A stretch of 64,000 nt of DNA from Symbiodinium natans (taxonomy: Eukaryota > Sar > Dinophyceae > Suessiales > Symbiodiniaceae), in contig CAJNDS010000556.1 in the NCBI GenBank assembly GCA_905221605.1, forward strand, positions 45,001-109,000. The letters run 5' to 3'. A program made the translations under genes and the position numbers. This document shows positions 62,541 to 64,000 of this stretch, piece by piece (within the stretch, counting starts at the first letter, position 1; every line of letters starts with the position of its first letter). A model generated the notes under the pieces. The model ran no database searches. It was not told where the DNA came from and saw only the letters and a list, made by a program, of their open reading frames with translations.

Positions 62541-64000
62541 TTCTTTCCTCATTTCTCTCATCAGGTCCATGCCTTGCGCTGCGCTCCGGGCGAAGGGCCG
62601 CGCCTTGAAGTTCTGGTGATGGAGGCGGATAAGTGGCCCAAAAGCTCAAAGTTTCCAGCAACGGGCGAGAATCTCTTGCTTCTCTTCTCTCTCCGCTTTT
62701 CAGCTTCATCCCCTAAGTCCCTAAGGTGCGCTCGCTCTTAGACTCTTCCAGTTCTGAGAAATCGAGGGCTGCCACTGCGCGCCTCTCCCCCCGGAGAGCA
62801 GAAGGGGCTCTCCCCGAGGCCCTTCTCTTTCGACACTCTGCCAGAGTCCTCTTTGACATATTGCCCAGCACCATGCATATGGGGGGGGGGGGCAAAGAGA
62901 GAGAGAGAAATAGAGAGAGAACACACAAAGAGCGTCTCTTGGCCCCCTCATCTGAAGGTGCGGGGCCGGCGAGAGTCTCCACGGAGAGTCTTTCCGGAGT
63001 CTCCGCGAAGGACCGAGTCCGGTGGCGTCGCAGCAGGGGTCGCTTATCAATCTCGGGGAGAGTTTCGACTGAGGGAGACACCGTCTGTGAGACACCGTCT
63101 GTGAGCCACCACTTCATGGAGAGAGGCCTTCGTTACTTGACTGCTGTCCGGTAGGACGGCAGACGTGGTGCCTTCGTCACCAGGACATGCAAGGACATGG
63201 ACCCCTTCGGGCGCAAGAATGTTCAAAGACGTGGCACGGAATTGCAGAAGCGTCACAGTGTGCGTTGTCGGTTCATTTGTGTCAGGAACTGCGGCTTGGC
63301 AACACTTTCCCTGAAGTCGCAAGCCCAAATCATTGGCAAAACAATCTAACCGGCCTAACCAGTCACATCCCACAGCTTCAGGCCCACATCTTCCAACATT
63401 GTTCAATGCTCCCCAGTTGTTTCTTTTTTTTGTCACTTGTGGGAGAATTGAGTCGCTTTTCTCCGCATGTTTGGTTTGAGAAGGCAGAGGAGCCCTTAGG
63501 AGGCCTTAGGAGTCCTGCGAGACTGTGCGAGACTGCGTGTCTTTTCAATGTGTTGCGCATTTTGCGAGCAAGCTCGTCAGTCTGCATCGTTACATCGTTT
63601 TGCATATGTCAATCCCAAATCCGCCGAAGGCTCCCTTCCGAAGGTCACGGTTGACACGAATAAGCGGACAAGAGCGGGACTCAGGGTGGTCTGCAGTCTG
63701 CGAAAGAATATGGAGAGAGAGAGAGAGAGAGAGAGAGGGAGAATCAGGGGGAGAACGACTTTTGCAGCACGCATCGGTCCTCAAAAGGCTGCTTACGGTG
63801 TAGTTGTTCTCTTCCCACCAAAAACGCCATTCTGCCCAAAAAAAAGGCCACAGCAAAAGGCACTGCAGGCATAGCTGCATTGGCGCCAGCACCTGCGCCG
63901 CCATGTCACTTTATGGACTTGGAGTGCGCATGGGCAGGCGCGGCGTTTCTTTTGAAAGGGTCCCTTCTTGAGATTCTGAGAAGTGCTTGGGGGGGCAATC
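62541..64000. other. No confident gene; small GA and G tracts
   Basis: G tract at 62881-62892, GA tracts at about 62897-62925 and 63712-63740. GGGAGACACCGTCTGTGAG is partly duplicated at 63074-63105. No recognisable coding region. Confidence 0.45.

Overview
The window looks like transposon-dense nuclear DNA of a dinoflagellate, most likely a Symbiodiniaceae-like alga. This is inferred from Ty1/copia-type polyproteins whose gag carries Lys-Gly 'KGKGKG' tracts instead of a CCHC knuckle, a Penelope-like reverse transcriptase, short TTTAGGG telomere-like units, long homopurine/homopyrimidine tracts and the absence of any compact host gene. No species can be named. No rRNA, tRNA, CRISPR array or bacterial operon was seen.

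Layout: 1-1888 is a foldback-type repeat whose 1.2-kb core (about 670-1888) recurs at 29730-30968. 1889-8275 is a Penelope-like element on the minus strand, bounded by about 230-bp direct repeats. Its two coding blocks (8022-6775 and 3965-2342) are separated by a very AT-rich foreign island (about 3985-6775) carrying the catalytic half of a tyrosine recombinase, a CxxC/CxxC protein and an acidic Glu-rich protein. 8339-13462 is a minus-strand LTR element (A) that keeps a gag fragment and a large second ORF (ORF-X) but has lost pol. 13463-14585 is a G/C-tract-flanked inverted repeat. 14586-28176 is a plus-strand copia element (B) with gag, protease, integrase, RT and RNase H, followed by ORF-X, whose last part resembles an endonuclease/exonuclease/phosphatase fold. 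28177-29729 is simple-sequence DNA.

30969-38580 is purine/pyrimidine-biased noncoding DNA. 38581-59328 is a third LTR element (D, copia RNase H, 640-680-bp LTRs). Nested inside it at 39812-49447 is a minus-strand LTR element (C) with a clear CTGGG target duplication. C has no recognisable pol but carries a long coding region with a WW domain, an S1-like domain, a SAM-like segment and five CCCH zinc fingers. 59329-64000 is microsatellite-rich with no gene I can support.

Elements A, B, C and D all seem to follow one design: an LTR retroelement with a large extra ORF (cargo), either 3' of pol or replacing it. B also contains at least seventeen short hairpins with a shared architecture and covarying stems, mostly translated in frame. 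That family, the AT-rich recombinase island and element C are the most unusual contents. Almost all reading frames except those of C are broken by frameshifts, so most entries are given as pseudogenes.
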